Part shown: positions 44,683-56,011 of the stretch, one piece after another
Numbering within the stretch: position 1 is the stretch's first letter
Layout: each line of letters begins with the position of its first letter
DNA from: Nilaparvata lugens
Taxonomy: Eukaryota > Arthropoda > Insecta > Hemiptera > Delphacidae
Length of the DNA stretch: 64,000 nt
Assembly: GCF_014356525.2 (NCBI RefSeq)
Contig: NC_052507.1
Span: 50,256,107 to 50,320,106, forward strand
Reading direction: 5' to 3'
Position numbers and translations under genes: made by a program
Notes under the pieces: model-generated
What the model saw: the letters and a program-made list of their open reading frames with translations, nothing else
What the model was told of the DNA's origin: nothing
Database searches by the model: none

Positions 44683-45690
44683 CTCTGGACTTTCCTAAGT
44701 CCCACTTGCCGGGCACCAGCTGTCCTCCTGGGGTCCGGATCGGCCGCGGAGTCGCGGGAAAGGTTTTTCCACACCTTCCTAGATGTCCTTTCTCGATCCC
44801 GCACTGGATTAGTGCGCTGCGGCGGCCAGCACTCTGGACTTTCCTAAGTCCCACTTGCCGGGCACCAGCTGTCCTCCTGGGGTCCGGATCGGCCGCGGAG
44901 TCGCGGGAAAGGTTTTTCCACACCTTCCTAGATGTCCTTTCTCGATCCCGCACTGGATTAGTGCGCTGCGGCGGCCAGCACTCTGGACTTTCCTAAGTCC
45001 CACTTGTCGGGCACCAGCTGTCCTCCTGGGGTCCGGATCGTCCGCGGAGTCGCGGGAAAGGTTTTTCCACACCTTCCCAGATGTCCTTTCTCGATCCCGC
45101 ACTGGATTAGTGCGCTGCGGCGGCCAGCACTCTGGACTTTCCTAAGTCCCACTTGCCGGGCACCAGCTGTCCTCCTGGGGTCCGGATCGGCCGCGGAGTC
45201 GCGGGAAAGGTTTTTCCACACCTTCCCAGATGTCCTTTCTCGATCCCGCACTGGATTAGTGCGCTGCGGCGGCCAGCACTCTGGACTTTCCTAAGTCCCA
45301 CTTGCCGGGCACCAGCCGTCCTCCTGGGGTCCGGATCGGCCGCGGAGTTGCGGGAAAGGTTTTTCCACACCTTCCCAGATGTCCTTTGTCGATCCCGCAC
45401 TGGATTAGTGCGCTGCGGCGGTCAGCACTCTGGACTTTCCTAAGTCCCACTTGCCGGGCACCAGCCGTCCTCCTGGGGTCCGGATCGGCCGCGGAGTTGC
45501 GGGAAAGGTTTTTCCACACCTTCCCAGATGTCCTTTCTCGATCTCGCACTGGATTAGTGCGCTGCGGCGGCCAGCACTCTGGACTTTCCTAAGTCCCACT
45601 TGCCGGGCACCAGCTGTCCTCCTGGGGTCCGGATCGGCCGCGGAGTTGCGGGAAAGGTTTTTCCACACCTTCCCAGATGTCCTTTCTCGC
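44683..45690 (-). repeat. 149 bp repeats of E2, seven units
   Basis: The units are marked by 'cagcactctggactttcc' at about 44679, 44828, 44977, 45126, 45275, 45424 and 45573, with a strict 149 bp period. They differ slightly from E1 units (for example 'ctggattagtgcg'). The ~96-codon frames in this stretch are repeat by-products. Confidence 0.93.
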
Positions 45691-46015
45691 CTCGATGTCC
45701 CACTGGTGGCCTACCAATGGGGAGTCAGGTTTCGACCAAACCTGACGTGTCGCCGTTGGTCGAAACTGGTAGCCCGTCGTCTAAACAGGTTAAATGTCGT
45801 TCAACACTCGCCCAAACGAGTGTAGAGCAGTGGAGTTCACCGTGTTGGAGGCTAATCGTCTTTAGTCTCAACACAACTCCCGGTCGCTGAAGAAATCGGA
45901 GTTCACTTTAGTACAAGACGTACTGTGACGTCGCTAGCTGCTCGCTGCTTCCTTCTCACCTCTCTCGACCGCTCGACCTGGCTCTCCGAACTCGACTGCC
46001 TTCTGCTGGCCTTTA
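45691..46015 (-). other. E2 5' terminal region (truncated LTR)
   Basis: Near-identical to 38160-38480. It is cut at 'ctggccttt', then continues directly as segment D copy 2. Confidence 0.7.
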
Positions 46016-47381
46016 ATAATAAGAAGAATAATAATATTAATGTTGAAATTAGAAATTTGATTCAGAATTTTATAAGGATTATACAATTCATCCCATTAGT
46101 TGCTCATAATATCCCAGAAATTGATCTTAATGATAATGAACAATTCAAAGCAATGTCAGATCCACAATTATTATCAAAGTATGAAAAGTATGCTGCTGAA
46201 ACAGCACAACCCTGGTTCTTTAGAGCATGGTTTGATGAAAAATTCATATACAAACATGAAGTATAATAAAAAAACATGAGTATTGATAAATTTGGATGTC
46301 ATTTGAGTGGAAAACAAGAGAAATCAAGTAGAAATCAAGAGGCTGAAGAATTAATTAATATATTACAGAATATCGTTAGTTTAGCAAAAAAATTCGGTTC
46401 TTATTATCTACCAAAGAATGTTGGTTGATCTTGATAAAATGAAACAATGGATGTATTCAACTGATCCAAACTTACTTCATGATTTCCCTCCCACTTCAAA
46501 AAATAAATTCAAATTTTGGTATGAATATAATGTTGAATCCACCTGATAAGAGAATTTTTAACACCTATGTAATGTCCAACATTCCTTCTAAAATAAATTA
46601 TAAACTGGAACTGAAAAATGCTCAGATTTGTAATTCAATCAAGAATACAATTTATTTGTTGAAATTCATTTTCAAATTAATAAAAAACCTGTAAAAAGGT
46701 ACTGAGCTTAATTTAGAAAATTATAAAACAATAATCTTTCCTGCTTAAATCTAAGGTTATAAAGATCTTTCCTACCAAGAATATCAAGTTCAGTTTGGAT
46801 TTTGATGAGTAGTTTTGTTTAACAAAATTCAAAAGTTGTTTCAAAGAGTCAAAAAACTATTCATACTGTGGGGACTCGAACCTGGGGCCCCAGATGTATC
46901 AGACCGCGGAAACTTGCTTGGTATTAAACGATCTCATTAGTTTGCTATCACTAAATCCATCAATTTAAATCATTTTATTTATTAATTAGATTGAACTTAC
47001 AATAGAAATATTATTTAATAACAAGCTAACAAGCTATGCAATAACACGCAATTAGTTGAGCCAAGAATAAAGTTTTAAAAATGATGAAAACAATATCAAA
47101 TCCACAATGCATTTTAGGAGATTCATTTAAAATATCTACATTACTCAAAGTAGCTCTTGGTAATCTACCACATAATAATAATAATTTTATTACTAATTAG
47201 TGAAGTTGTGAATAATATCATTATCTATTCTTGTGATAGCAAACTTATGAGTACGTTTTGATCGATTAACTTCAAATCTCGTTTAGTGGCTTAGTTGAAT
47301 AGCATTGCGGCTTACCAATCTGGAGTCTCAGGTTCGAATCCTGGTGATTAGAGAACTTTTTTGTAACTTGATAAATCAATA

Positions 47382-48729
47382 CCGGGTGATTACAAAAATG
47401 AAATAGACAGTTTGAATAGCTTGTAGAGAATTTATCATTAAAACGTTTAGATCATTACCTACATGATTACATAGAAGAATTCTTGAAGTTTTTATTGAAA
47501 ATTTACAGATGTTCAATGTGTGCACCATTTGCAACACGACAGATATCAACACGGTAGTCAAATTCTGACCACACACGACTAAGCATCTGTAGCAAGAGCA
47601 TTTTTGTGATTCGTTGTTTAAGATCATCGATATCAACAGGAAGCGGTGGTACGAAAACTCTGTCTTTTACATAGCCCCACAAGAAAAAGTCGCAGGGCGT
47701 TAGGTCCGGACTACGAGGTGGCCACGGCTGAAACACAACGTTTTCCTCACTTGCACGGCCGATCCATCGTCTAGGAAGATGTTCATCCAGATACCCTCTG
47801 ACGTCTGAGTACCAGTGAGGCGGAGCTCCATCTTGTACAAAAATGAAGTTACAACTATCTTCATGGAGTTGAGGCATTAACCATTCGGTTAACATGTCCA
47901 GATAAATTCTTCCGGTTACTGATGGTTCTTGGAAGGAGAAAGGCCCGTAAACCTTTACACAAGATAAAGCGCAAAACACGTTCACTTTAGGAGAATCGCG
48001 TATATGCTGTACAGTCTCTCTTGGGTTTTCTGTTCCCCATACTCGTAGATTATGTCTGTTAACTTTTCCACTAATGTGAAAAGTGCATTCATCATTGAAA
48101 ATTAGGCGATTAAACAATGTGTCGTCATTTTCAAGACAATGTTGCATCTCTTGACAAAAATTTTTATGTACAACTTTATCATTGTCATTTAAACTTTGTA
48201 CTAACTGCAATTTATAAGGTGTCATTTTCAAAAGTTTCCGCAGAATTCTCCACACAGTAGGTTGAGGAATTTGCAATTCTAAACTCGCTGATCTAGTCGA
48301 TTTTCCTGGACTTCGTACAAAAACATCACGAACACTATCAATTTTTTCTTCTGTAACAGAAGGTCTTCCAGTACTTTTCTTCTTACACACACATCCACTG
48401 CTTTCAAAACGTTCATACCAGTCATAAATTGATTGCCTTGTTGGTGGTGGTTTACCGTATTTTGTTCTGAAATGACACTGCACAACAGTAACAGAGTTTG
48501 TTTTGGCTAATTCAAGAACACAATAAGCTTTCTCCACTTGAGTAGCGGCCATATTGCTAAAATAAACTGGCTGTTGTAACACGGAGCAGCCAACAATAGC
48601 CAGCAACAGTTCTACCAACATAAACTTTAAGAAATTCCCTACAAACCTATATCACTTACTATGCTGAAATACACCAGTTTAATTTTGTACAGGCTATTGA
48701 AGTTGTCTATTTCATTTGTAATCACCCGG
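47382..48729 (-). mobile_element. DDE transposon (mariner-like), copy in segment D2
   Basis: A 1348 bp element with inverted ends CCGGGTGATTACAAA... and TA at 47380-47381 and 48730-48731. The transposase is intact. Confidence 0.92.
47503..48621 (-). CDS. Mariner-like transposase, intact
   Basis: A 372-codon frame; Met at residue 24 (MAATQVEKAY, 48552) is the more likely start. The N-terminal part has two helix-turn-helix-like segments (VVQCHFRTKYGKPPPTRQS and STRSASLELQIPQPTVW). Catalytic Asp residues are in IFNDECTF, VQDGAPPHW and SPDLTPCDFF, with 46 residues between the second and third by my count. It would cut at the CCGGGTGATTAC ends and insert at TA. No stop or shift is visible, so recent activity is plausible. 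It sits inside the Polinton and postdates it. Confidence 0.88.
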   Translation of the reverse strand: MLVELLLAIVGCSVLQQPVYFSNMAATQVEKAYCVLELAKTNSVTVVQCHFRTKYGKPPPTRQSIYDWYERFESSGCVCKKKSTGRPSVTEEKIDSVRDVFVRSPGKSTRSASLELQIPQPTVWRILRKLLKMTPYKLQLVQSLNDNDKVVHKNFCQEMQHCLENDDTLFNRLIFNDECTFHISGKVNRHNLRVWGTENPRETVQHIRDSPKVNVFCALSCVKVYGPFSFQEPSVTGRIYLDMLTEWLMPQLHEDSCNFIFVQDGAPPHWYSDVRGYLDEHLPRRWIGRASEENVVFQPWPPRSPDLTPCDFFLWGYVKDRVFVPPLPVDIDDLKQRITKMLLLQMLSRVWSEFDYRVDICRVANGAHIEHL

Positions 48730-48828
48730 TATTACCTGAAGGTCATTCATACTTAACATTGAACTAGGTCACCTCACAATGAAGAATTGTTGTAGCATTC
48801 AGTCTAGTGTAGGAAAATCTTGTGATAT

Positions 48829-49575
48829 GAGATGTTATCTCCACCACTACCCCACCCTGACTGAATTCTCTGTTGGAATGAGCCCGGTATTTATAGTAAT
48901 TTTATCAGCATCAAAATCCAGTTCCCACGGTTTTTTGTATACCGTCTTCCAAACATGATTGAACAGGTCTAATAATTAAATGATAGTAATAAAAAATAAT
49001 TATTAAATAATTGAATAATTATAATAGATAAATATAAATTAAATTATTATTCAATATTATTCATCTATTATAATTATTCAATTATTAAATAATTATTTTT
49101 TGTATGAAATTATTTAATAATAATTAAATTATTATTTAATTATTCATCTATTATAATTATTCAATTATTAATAATTATTTTTTATTATTATTATTTAATT
49201 ATTTATCTATTATAATTATTCAATTATTAATAATTATTTTTTATTATTATTATTTAATTATTCATCTATTATAATTATTCAATTATTTAATAATAAATTA
49301 AATTATTATTTAATTATTTATCTATTATAATTATTCAATTATTAATAATAAATTAAATTATTATTTAATTATTTATCTATTATAATTATTCAATTATTTA
49401 ATAATTATTTTTTATTATTATTATTTAATTATTAGACCTATTCAAACATGTTTGGAAGACGGTATACAAAAAACCGTGGGAACTGGATTTTGATGCTGAT
49501 AAAATTACTATAAATACCTGGCTCATTCCAACAGAGAATTCAGTCGGGGCGGGGTGGTGGTTGAGATAACATCTC
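48829..49575. repeat. Foldback structure with AT-rich core
   Basis: Arms 48829-48980 and 49427-49575 are reverse complements. Each arm includes the block 'gactgaattctctgttgga' that also occurs in the Polinton inverted repeats. The core (48981-49426) is a degenerate repeat of 'ttattcaattatt' and 'tatttatctattataatt'. It could be a MITE or a rearranged duplicate of the Polinton terminus. Confidence 0.8.
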
Positions 49576-49845
49576 TTGACTGGAGAATATCCAGTAGTTG
49601 TTTATTCTCCCACTACCCTTGCACTAGGTAGACTCAATTTTATTAGTTTTAGATTGGTTTCACATTAGACTAGATTTGATTGCAATAGATGGATTTAATA
49701 CCTCTTGACTGGAGAATATCCAGTAGGTATGAGATCTCTTATTGCATTGGGAACAGTGTGAACTTCTCTTGCTGGAGGATATCCAGCGGTCGTTTACTCT
49801 CTCCCTTAGTTTTAGATTAGTTTTACTTGCAGTAGATATTTTATC
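49576..49845. repeat. Three copies of a palindromic CTGGAgaatATCCAG motif
   Basis: Copies near 49578, 49701 and 49772 share 'ttgactggagaatatccag' or a close variant, followed by similar flanks (gtttattctccc, gtttactctctccc). This lies just inside the right inverted repeat. No gene. Confidence 0.6.
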
Positions 49846-50232
49846 CAAGTGGGGATCATCATTGACCTTGACCTTGAATTTGACTTGACCTTGACCTTGA
49901 CTTTTGGTTGTATACCTAGTGGGAAATAATAATGGTATTAGGCCACACCTCTTAGGAAGGGGGAAATTGAATTAGGCCATACCTTTTAGGGGTGTGGGGG
50001 AGGGAATTGGATTAGGACACGCCCCCCCCCCTAATAAAAATATTTTCCTCAGTGTTCAATAGAAATTCTTGCTGTAAACATCTCCTCCCTGGTCTATAAA
50101 TACCGGGCTCATTCCAACAGAGAATTCAGTCGTGGCGGGGTGGTGGCTGAGATAACATCTCTCAACCTTGACCTTGACCTTGACCTTGACCTTGGTGTTA
50201 AATTGATGCTCAATCGGCACAAAACACCTACT
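49846..50232 (-). repeat. Polinton right terminal inverted repeat
   Basis: Reverse complement of 21159-21540, with an extra ~50 bp block near 49975-50030 (a partial repeat of 'attaggccacacctcttag'). It is followed by the target duplication cataaa. Confidence 0.93.
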
Positions 50233-50238
50233 CATAAA

Positions 50239-51744
50239 TCTGGGTACTGTATAGTTTACAATTTCTTACTGTTTATATAATAAATACATGTATATTTTGA
50301 ATAAACTCGCTTTTACCGCCGGTCAATTACTGTATTCTAAAATTACAAATCCCAATTTGTAATTTTATCCTGAAATTACAAATGTATTCATGCGCTGAGT
50401 AAAGGTACATTCGATTTCCTTAATATTTTTATTTATTTTATACATTTTGTTCATGCTCATATGACAATAAATATTTTTGTATTTTCTGAAACGCTTTTTC
50501 TTCTACATTGACATGCCATGCTTGTTACTAACCCTCTGATCCTAGTTCAAGCGAATGCTATTTGTATGCAACTAAATTTGCCACAGGTGTCTGGCTAATT
50601 CTCAATTTATACGGCTTGACCAATTATTTAGGTCGCCGACTAGTAAGTACCAAAGAACCTAACCTCAAAAATTATTATTAAATAAATAGCAATAATATTT
50701 TCCTTTCCATTTGGCTGTTAAAAACTGTAGCCTGGAGAACCGTTATTATCTAATCTTGGGTTTGTTGACATCGTATCTAGCGATATCAATACAGCTGCTT
50801 GCTTTAGCCCTATAATTTCTTTTCATTCTAAGATTTTGATAACTATACACAATTTTAATCTTACACTATAGGCTACACCGTTACTCGGCCTAGATCACAT
50901 AGCTTCGTCACCGTCTATGCATTTGGAAGGCCAGGCGAGTATCAACATAACCTATAATTACGAGATACAGTTTTATAACCTCAAAGTTGTAAATTATTTA
51001 TTTAGTGTTATCCATGCCCTCTCAGGAGCAGGACATTACACATGCTGACACAACGTGGGGCATTATACGTAGAGAAACATTACATATGGTTTATGATTAT
51101 AATTTTGGTTTAATGGCTACAAGTTTATAATTATTCATTTTAGTGTTGTCCATGCCCCTCCCAGGAGCAGGACGTGACAGCATCTAAAGGGGCACGCGAA
51201 GGATCGACTTTTATGAACCGTATAGGCCTAATCCTCTACACAAAAGTATTATACTTCTTACGTGAGTAGTGAGGTCCAATTCGTGCTGTCAGCATTGGTT
51301 GAATGAGAAGCATTTTAGTGATTTAGAAAAAATGCTGACATATCAAAGTGAATCCCACTCTAGATGATACCCTTTCTTCCTGCTCTGCAAAGCGTGCAAG
51401 CCTCTAAATCGATTATCTTGCGACTACGACTTTCCGGACATTGCACAAAATTGTTCGTATATTGAACTCCATCTGAGATATTGTTGCTAGCTTTATTTTG
51501 CTCCCATTTTCAAATTTGGCGCCTCAGTGAGCTAAAAGAGAGGATGGGATGATTGTTTGACATAATTATCTAACAAAAACGAAGAAAAGCAATTATAAGT
51601 ATGGTATGAGTTTATCGGAGAGATAGATATTCCAGGAAAAGCGATGAAAATGTGTTGTCCTAAAGAGAGATTCAGTTAAACTGTCTGAATTTCTTATGAA
51701 TGACATGGATCATCCCCATCCAACCAATGCTGGCAGTTGGAAGT
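50239..51744. other. Flank between the Polinton and duplicated segment A
   Basis: No gene. A perfect 12-bp-arm hairpin (aaaattacaaat / atttgtaatttt) lies at about 50338-50365. A diverged direct repeat of about 140 bp (block 'aggagcaggac' at about 51022 and 51163) is also present. Confidence 0.45.
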
Positions 51745-53196
51745 GTATGTAGCAGCATTGTAGAGTTGTGTTTCACTCAACACGGAAACCACTAATATAC
51801 TATAGTCATCTACTTGGTCAGCTTATTAGAGAGAACTTTTCTTCCAGCTATTAGCATTCTCTACTAATCAAATACCAATGTGATATCATCAATCTGACAT
51901 ATTTTATCCAGCTGACTGTAGCAAATTGAGGTTATGATATCAAACAGACTGGATCATTTTGAGGACATAATATCTAACAGACTGGAGAGATATATAAGAT
52001 ATAGAGGTAATAATACAACTCATTATATTTAAATAAATCTATGAGAAGGGATATTGAAGTTATCCTACTTCAAACGAGGGAACAGCAAATGTCTCACTCT
52101 TCTATGATTATACTGAGGGTGCCTAAAAACCGTGAAATGGAATAAATGTTGATAAGTAAATTGAAGAAGGAAAAATGTGGATGAACTAGAAAAGGATTTT
52201 CGAATAATGCGCATAGTAGTCGAAGATGAACGATTGGAAAGTATGGAAGAAAATTCATCATCAACTCACAGACCACTTACAGACCTTGTTGAAGATGCAA
52301 TAAGTGTGATCATGGATCGAGACGGATGACAGTGATCAGAAAAAAATACATTTTGGTGATCGAATAATTGGTTCTTATGAAGCTTCTTTGACTCGTTTGT
52401 CTGAGAATCTCAGTTTCTTCCAATGGAGAATTGAAGATTGATGTATTATGTTTGCTTTCTTGTTGTGCTGATATTGGAAAAAGTGCATATTCTAGTTAAC
52501 TATATAACTGTAAATTTAATACGACAGTTACGATATAAGGGGTATCAAGGGGATAAGAACGGGCGAGGTAGGCAACCAGCAAAGCAATTACTATTCATGC
52601 TATATCTACATACATTCTTTCCTCCACTTGTTCTGTGTTCATTCTTCCTATTTTGTCAACTTCATTTTTTTCCTAAACATTCAACAACCAATAATTTAAT
52701 TCCACCTCGAACCAACCCTCCCCTAACCTATTTTCGACCCGTAAATTTTCATATCTTCTTCATCACCACCTCTTCTTGTTTCGTGCTAATCTTCATTTCT
52801 CTTCATCGACATGCTCTCCTTGGCTTCATCACTGCCTCTCCCTCTATCATACTCAGCTTCATTCTATATCATCCTTGTCCTCGTCTCCTCTTCTGCTTCG
52901 TGCTCATCTTCATTTCTCTCCATCGGTCTCTGCTCGTAGCTTGTCTTCAGCTCATTCCATTAAACCACATAAACGATTCCGGTTGTGGATTAGTGCCAAT
53001 GCGGCGCACAAACGCACATCGTTATGTGTGCACATGAGAGCAGCCCTTGTGCTGGCGGTGGGAAGGGGGAAGGTTCGTCTTTGTTCCCAATTTGGCTGTC
53101 TGTCGGTTCCTTCCCTTTTCAACTCCCACCCATATCTCCAATAGTCAATTAGTTGCTAATGAATCATCGATCATACATGTATTTCAAGAACCTTAT
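51745..53196. repeat. Segment A, copy 1 (flanks E3 on the left)
   Basis: About 1.45 kb nearly identical to 61965-63403. A leucine/serine-rich reading frame at 52438-53037 changes phase in the other copy because of small indels, so it is unlikely to be a gene. It ends at 'caagaac' and joins the middle of an E3 LTR. Confidence 0.9.
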
Positions 53197-55031
53197 TAAT
53201 ATAATTTCTTAATATACTTGTTCTGGCTGATAAAATGAATATCATCAAAGGATGATAAATATTGAGTGCTCTGAATAAGGTTAATATTACTTGATTCTAT
53301 GATTTTAAGTGCTGCTAAATATTTGTTGGTACCAAAACAGCTCAAACTATATAACACGAGATGAGTTGGGATATAATAAAAAATTCTATAAGTTTGTATG
53401 CTGACATAAAACACAAAATATATTCCCATAAAAAAGATGTGCATAAAATATTCGATATAACTATAATTCACTTAAATAATCTATTTCAAAAATCTGAATA
53501 ATTATCACAGGCTTTACTAATATTCACAATAGTGAGTTTCAAATTCATAAATATATTATATTTAATACTGGTACTTAGACTTCCAATCAATACGCAATTC
53601 TGCAAATAAAAACCTGTTCGGTCTATAAGTTTGATATGGTATACTTTGTTCAATTAACAAAATTAATATTAATAAATTAATATTCAAACATGAGATCTCA
53701 GGATTTATATGAGTTCGGGCTGTGCATGGAAGCAAGCTTCCTACATATAATAAATAAATTTATAAAATGTTCTTATGGACTATGTGATATTGTTCAACAC
53801 GTGGTGACTTTTTATTTTAATTCTAATTAATTGGAATAGCGCTTTTTGTTTTAATAATTACCCCCACTGAACGTAGAAAAAAACGAAAAAACGAGCTCGT
53901 TTGGTTTGACTTATCACTCACTGACTGAAGTTCTAGATGTTCTCGTGGATTGAATTAATTATTTCCAATAATTAATTGGGTAGGCTCCTTTTCGTCACTG
54001 CTGGGCTAACGCGTGATCCAGATTTTTATAAGTTTCTTTCGAATTAAAGCTATTTTTATGGGAATCTTTACAATTACGAACTCCTTGACAGCACTGAGTT
54101 CACAAATAATTAACATTCAACAAACATACATTACATTAAAAAAAAAAAAAGGGTTTGGCTTAATAGTTCATTAAAATTTTTAAAAGGAATAAGAAAAAAC
54201 CCTAAACTCCATGTGCATCCTCTCCGGTCGGGATCTTAAGCCAGAAGAAGGAGGTTTTCAGAAAAATTTGCCTCTTCTTAGAATAATTCTGTAAGCTACT
54301 CTCTGATTGGCCTTCAATTAATAGACTCAATACAATTGGTTGCCTTGGGAATCAGGGCTTCCTCGGCTTTATAATAGAAAAAATTAAATAAAAGAAGTTT
54401 TTATACAAATATATGGAGTGTTTATCTTAATTGAATTCATAAATAAATCGTAACATACGATTTTAATAGATAATACATTTAGTTTTTATATGAGTTTTGT
54501 ATACTCTTGATTTATCATGCTTTTTTGGATTATAATGAATATTTATACAGAAATAATAGTTGTTTGTAATTCTACACATCGACTTCCTTTAGTATACATA
54601 ATATATCCTTTATGAGTGAATTTTATATGATTCAACCGGTCATATGGGTGATCGAATAATCAGCTGATTCGTTCAGTATTGGTTCTGATAATTATCGATT
54701 TATCCAAGATCGACTAATTCTTCTCAAAATGTAAACAAGTAACTCTACCTCAATGTTCATGCATTTTATTTATTTTTTTATAATCCGCCAATAATAAGTA
54801 TGCCGCTTTATAATTTTTTGATCTTACCAATGGGTTCTCATAATTATTAAATCACAATAATACATGTTTTCTTATCATTGTTGATAATGCTATTACTCCT
54901 AATCGCTAATAATACTTGCTTTGAGTTGATTTACTCTTTGGGTAGGTCTAACCTTCTTTCCAATTTTATAGTTCTATTACATTTCATTGGCTCATTTAAA
55001 ATATTTGGTGGTTTCAAATTACCACGTGACA
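53197..55031 (-). repeat. E3 left LTR (3' LTR in element sense), truncated
   Basis: Near-identical to 60132-61964. The first ~540 bp of the LTR (plus-strand left side) are missing at the junction with segment A copy 1. It ends TGACA at 55031. Confidence 0.88.
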
Positions 55032-56011
55032 CAAAACGCCCTCTGATTTCTGATTTAAAACGACAATTCGAGAATATAATATAAATTTTATGATCCAGTT
55101 GTTTTGGATCAGAAATCATACATGTTACAAAGTCTGCTAATAACTCTACTGAGAATCCTACCTCCTAACAATTCAACAACATATACAACAATAAATAAAT
55201 TCAATTCAAATACATACGCCTTACATCGGCCAATCTCCTTCTACACACAATACACAATATAAACTATCTCCTCCTCCATACATAATATAAATCTTTTTTC
55301 TAATCCACGCTCCGCCCTCAGGCCAGAAGCACATTTGAACGTTGGTGCAAAATCATTGCCAACCTAACAAACTGGAAATTCTCCGACTTGCAGAGTATAA
55401 TATATTTTCTCCCTCAACATAGAACAGTGACTTGTACATTTTCATTTCATTCTCTTGCAGAATTTGGGCTTTGCTTTCATATAATGGATATTTTTAAGGA
55501 TAATCTTTGGTAGGTTTTATCAACAAGAACTTCTTATTCCTCTAAAACATTGAGACTTGGGATTAATGCTTTTGGTGGTAACTATGCGGTTTGATCATTT
55601 GGCGGATAATTTTAGTGATTTTCTTAATTAGTTTATACTTAAATAATAATAATATAATATTTTTATAATATCTCTACATGCCATTCACATTTATATGACA
55701 CTTGATCTTCTTATTCGGGGTATCAACTTTGATGATTTAATAGGCATTGACTACTCTGGTTTTCGTAGTGGACAGCTGGTTTACGTTGGCTTCGGTTCAT
55801 CACTTGTCGCCATCTTGATGTCTCTTCCTGCTACATGAAGGTAAGTTGGCTTTTAACATTAGAAGTTATTTATTCTCTTGTTTCACTAATAAGAAAGGTG
55901 TTAAAGATGGTTTCTAAATTTTATTTCTTTATTTTCAGGTGTGTTATTCGAAGTGGATACTCGTCTGCTAATTAAGTTTATTGTTGGCGTTCGTCTGGTA
56001 TGTATATCTTG
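55032..56011. other. E3 internal non-coding region
   Basis: AT-rich, no gene recognised. It corresponds to the 3' part of the internal region in element sense. Confidence 0.4.

Larger units (their letters stand above)
38142..46015 (-). mobile_element. E2: inverted copy of the E1 LTR element
   Basis: E2 has the same order as E1 on the minus strand. From right to left it has a terminal region (46015-45691), seven 149 bp repeats, the Gag-protease ORF, an AT-rich region, an expanded hairpin array and a terminal region (38930-38142). The terminal sequence at 38160-38480 is repeated at 45690-46015, which shows it is part of the LTR. The left end is cut inside the repeat/terminal region, where it meets the transposon edge. 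The right end is cut within the LTR, where it meets segment D copy 2. Confidence 0.8.
46016..48731. repeat. Segment D, copy 2 (flanks E2 on the right)
   Basis: Near-identical to 35449-38141. It holds the C-terminal ~85 codons of the small SIDKFG protein A (to about 46270), a full copy B from 46276 with the same frame break, the tRNA-like sequence (about 47277-47349) and the DDE transposon. It continues into native Polinton sequence after 48731. Confidence 0.92.
21159..50232 (+). mobile_element. Maverick/Polinton element, near complete but degraded
   Basis: Both ends begin AGTAGGTGTTTTGTGC on their own strand. Both are flanked by the same 6 bp (cataaa at 21153-21158 and 50233-50238), matching the AGT termini and 6 bp target duplications known for Polintons. 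The inverted ends are about 385 bp. All hallmark genes are present: protease, penton, major capsid protein, packaging ATPase, protein-primed polymerase B and retroviral-type integrase. Total length is 29.1 kb; without E2 and its accompanying 2.7 kb duplicate about 18.5 kb remain, within the usual Polinton range. Most genes carry frameshifts, stops or insertions, so the copy is unlikely to be functional as assembled. Confidence 0.93.

Noticed and set aside
44650..45890. Many ~96-codon frames in both strands
   Set aside because: Each equals one 149 bp repeat period; no domain and no conservation apart from the repeat.
52438..53037. Possible membrane protein (199 codons) and its twin at 62646-63356
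   Set aside because: The two near-identical copies change frame relative to each other through small indels; composition is low-complexity.
53196..53471. Conserved-looking 86-91 residue peptide shared with 2123-2383 and 60043-60405
   Set aside because: The three copies lie in the same LTR sequence; similarity is DNA-level repeat sharing.
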